The position numbers and the translations under genes are program-made. A stretch of DNA of 6,740 nt from ATZT02 sp046046315 (GTDB lineage Bacteria; Actinomycetota; Actinomycetes; S36-B12; UBA5976): contig JBJOKB010000047.1 of assembly GCA_046046315.1 (NCBI GenBank), positions 1-6,740 on the forward strand, written 5' to 3'. Below are positions 6,019 through 6,740 of this stretch, one piece after another (position 1 is the first letter of the stretch; the number at the start of each line of letters is the position of its first letter). The notes below the pieces were generated by a model that was not told the origin of the DNA, did not search any database, and saw only the letters and a program-made list of their open reading frames with translations.

Positions 6019-6624
6019 TTAAAGTCTTTTAGTTTGATTTAAGACAAACAGCATTCTTTGCATAACGGTAATGATGCTAACGACAGCCAATACCCAAATT
6101 GATATTTCAAGTGCAAAATTCAAACCCAGACCAGTTAAAAATGTGCCAGCAATAACGATTATTACTCTTTCAGGACGTTCAGCTAAACCAGTATCACAAT
6201 TTAATCCCAAGCCTTCTGCTCTTGCCTTGGTATAGGAAACGATTTCACTTGCCAAAAGAGCAATCAAACTTAAAATAAAATATGTTTTTTGATCCTGGTT
6301 TGCAAAAAAGAATGCCAATGACCCAAGCACTACACCGTCTGCTATTCGATCGAGCACTGAATCAAAAAATGCACCCCATTTTGAATTTCCATTAAGAAGT
6401 CTTGCCAGGGTTCCATCTATTGCATCAAATCCAACAAACATTGAAAACAGAATTGAACCTACAAGAAAATCGCCTTTAGAGAAGAAAATCAAGGAAGTTA
6501 TTACTACTCCCAGAGTTCCAATCAAAGTTACTAAATCTGGTGTGAAACCAAGTTTTAGAAAAATTTTTGCAAACGGAGTTGCAATAGATTTTCCAAAACT
6601 TCTAGCCTTTGAATTACCTAACAT
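6019..6624 (-). CDS. pgsA: Phosphatidylinositol phosphate synthase (CDP-alcohol phosphatidyltransferase)
   Basis: This integral membrane enzyme joins CDP-diacylglycerol to inositol 3-phosphate to give phosphatidylinositol phosphate, the precursor of phosphatidylinositol and PIMs. The full CDP-alcohol phosphotransferase motif is present: D67-x2-D70-G71-x2-A74-R75-x8-G84-x3-D88-x3-D92. About six membrane helices can be placed (near 31-48, 53-66, 94-108, 114-130, 154-168 and 172-190). KARAE (133-137) and ERPER (149-153) match the actinobacterial inositol-phosphate-using branch rather than the glycerol-phosphate enzyme, although both are called pgsA. Length is 201 aa, slightly shorter than the M. 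tuberculosis enzyme. The ATG overlaps the HIT stop by one base (TAATG) and the stop abuts patA. The ribosome site is weak. Confidence 0.95.
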   Translation of the reverse strand: MLGNSKARSFGKSIATPFAKIFLKLGFTPDLVTLIGTLGVVITSLIFFSKGDFLVGSILFSMFVGFDAIDGTLARLLNGNSKWGAFFDSVLDRIADGVVLGSLAFFFANQDQKTYFILSLIALLASEIVSYTKARAEGLGLNCDTGLAERPERVIIVIAGTFLTGLGLNFALEISIWVLAVVSIITVMQRMLFVLNQTKRL

Positions 6625-6740
6625 TAATCATTCCAAGCTTTTGCCAAAAGTATTTGAGTGTCTTTCAATAACTGAGGAATAGATTTAGCTCTGCCGATAA
6701 TTGGCATGAAATTAGTGTCTCCGCCCCAACGAGGAACAAT
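6624..6740 (-). CDS. HIT-family protein, Ap4A-phosphorylase-like (C-terminal 38 residues)
   Basis: Only the last 38 codons are in the window, with the frame running off the 3' edge at base 6740. The fragment begins IVPRWGGDTNFMPIIGRAKS. This is the segment directly after the HxHxH active site of HIT nucleotide hydrolases, which therefore lies just outside. It continues with a final helix (IPQLLKDTQILLAKAW). The VPRWGGDTNFMP block and the position before pgsA match the M. tuberculosis Rv2613c type, described as an Ap4A phosphorylase. The substrate here is inferred from that homologue. The TAA stop shares one base with the pgsA ATG, so the two genes are in the same operon. Confidence 0.88.
   Translation of the reverse strand: MVPRWGGDTNFMPIIGRAKSIPQLLKDTQILLAKAWND

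Overview
The window is a densely packed stretch of chromosome in which every supported gene lies on the minus strand. The gene order (HIT protein, pgsA, patA, pimA, LemA-like membrane protein, pdxS, pdxT, yebC, ruvC, ruvA) matches the order I know from Actinobacteria such as Mycobacterium tuberculosis (Rv2613c down to Rv2593c, with extra genes there). Protein motifs also look actinobacterial: PgsA resembles the phosphatidylinositol-phosphate synthase branch and PimA resembles the mycobacterial mannosyltransferase. The DNA is AT-rich (roughly 38% GC by eye in a sampled line) and gaps between genes are tiny. A low-GC, genome-streamlined actinobacterium, for example a freshwater planktonic lineage of the Nanopelagicales (acI) type, is the best guess. 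The taxonomic call is inference.

Layout, read in the direction of transcription (high to low coordinates). First comes a phosphatidylinositol mannoside (PIM) module. It holds the end of an Ap4A-phosphorylase-like HIT protein (6740-6624), pgsA (6624-6019), the PIM acyltransferase patA (6018-5104), the mannosyltransferase pimA (5101-3896) and a small LemA-like membrane protein (3891-3346). Spacings are -1, 0, 2 and 4 nt, so this is almost certainly one transcript. PgsA builds the phosphatidylinositol backbone, PimA adds the first mannose and PatA acylates that mannose.

A 90-nt gap (3345-3256) follows and is the only sizeable non-coding stretch. It contains a plausible sigma-70-type promoter for pdxS, two short dyads and a good ribosome binding site. 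Then come pdxS (3255-2359) and pdxT (2355-1750), which encode the two subunits of the DXP-independent pyridoxal 5'-phosphate synthase. The third block is yebC (1734-982), ruvC (943-437) and ruvA (440-1, truncated by the window edge), which encode a YebC/TACO1-family protein and Holliday-junction processing proteins. ruvB presumably follows outside the window.

Five of the nine visible start codons are GTG or TTG, and most genes begin within a few bases of the previous stop, so translational coupling is likely widespread. I found no mobile element, CRISPR array, RNA gene or clearly new system. The most unusual points are the regulatory-looking pdxS leader, a hairpin holding the pdxT start codon, the uncharacterised LemA-like protein tied to the PIM genes, and a basic C-terminal tail on PimA.
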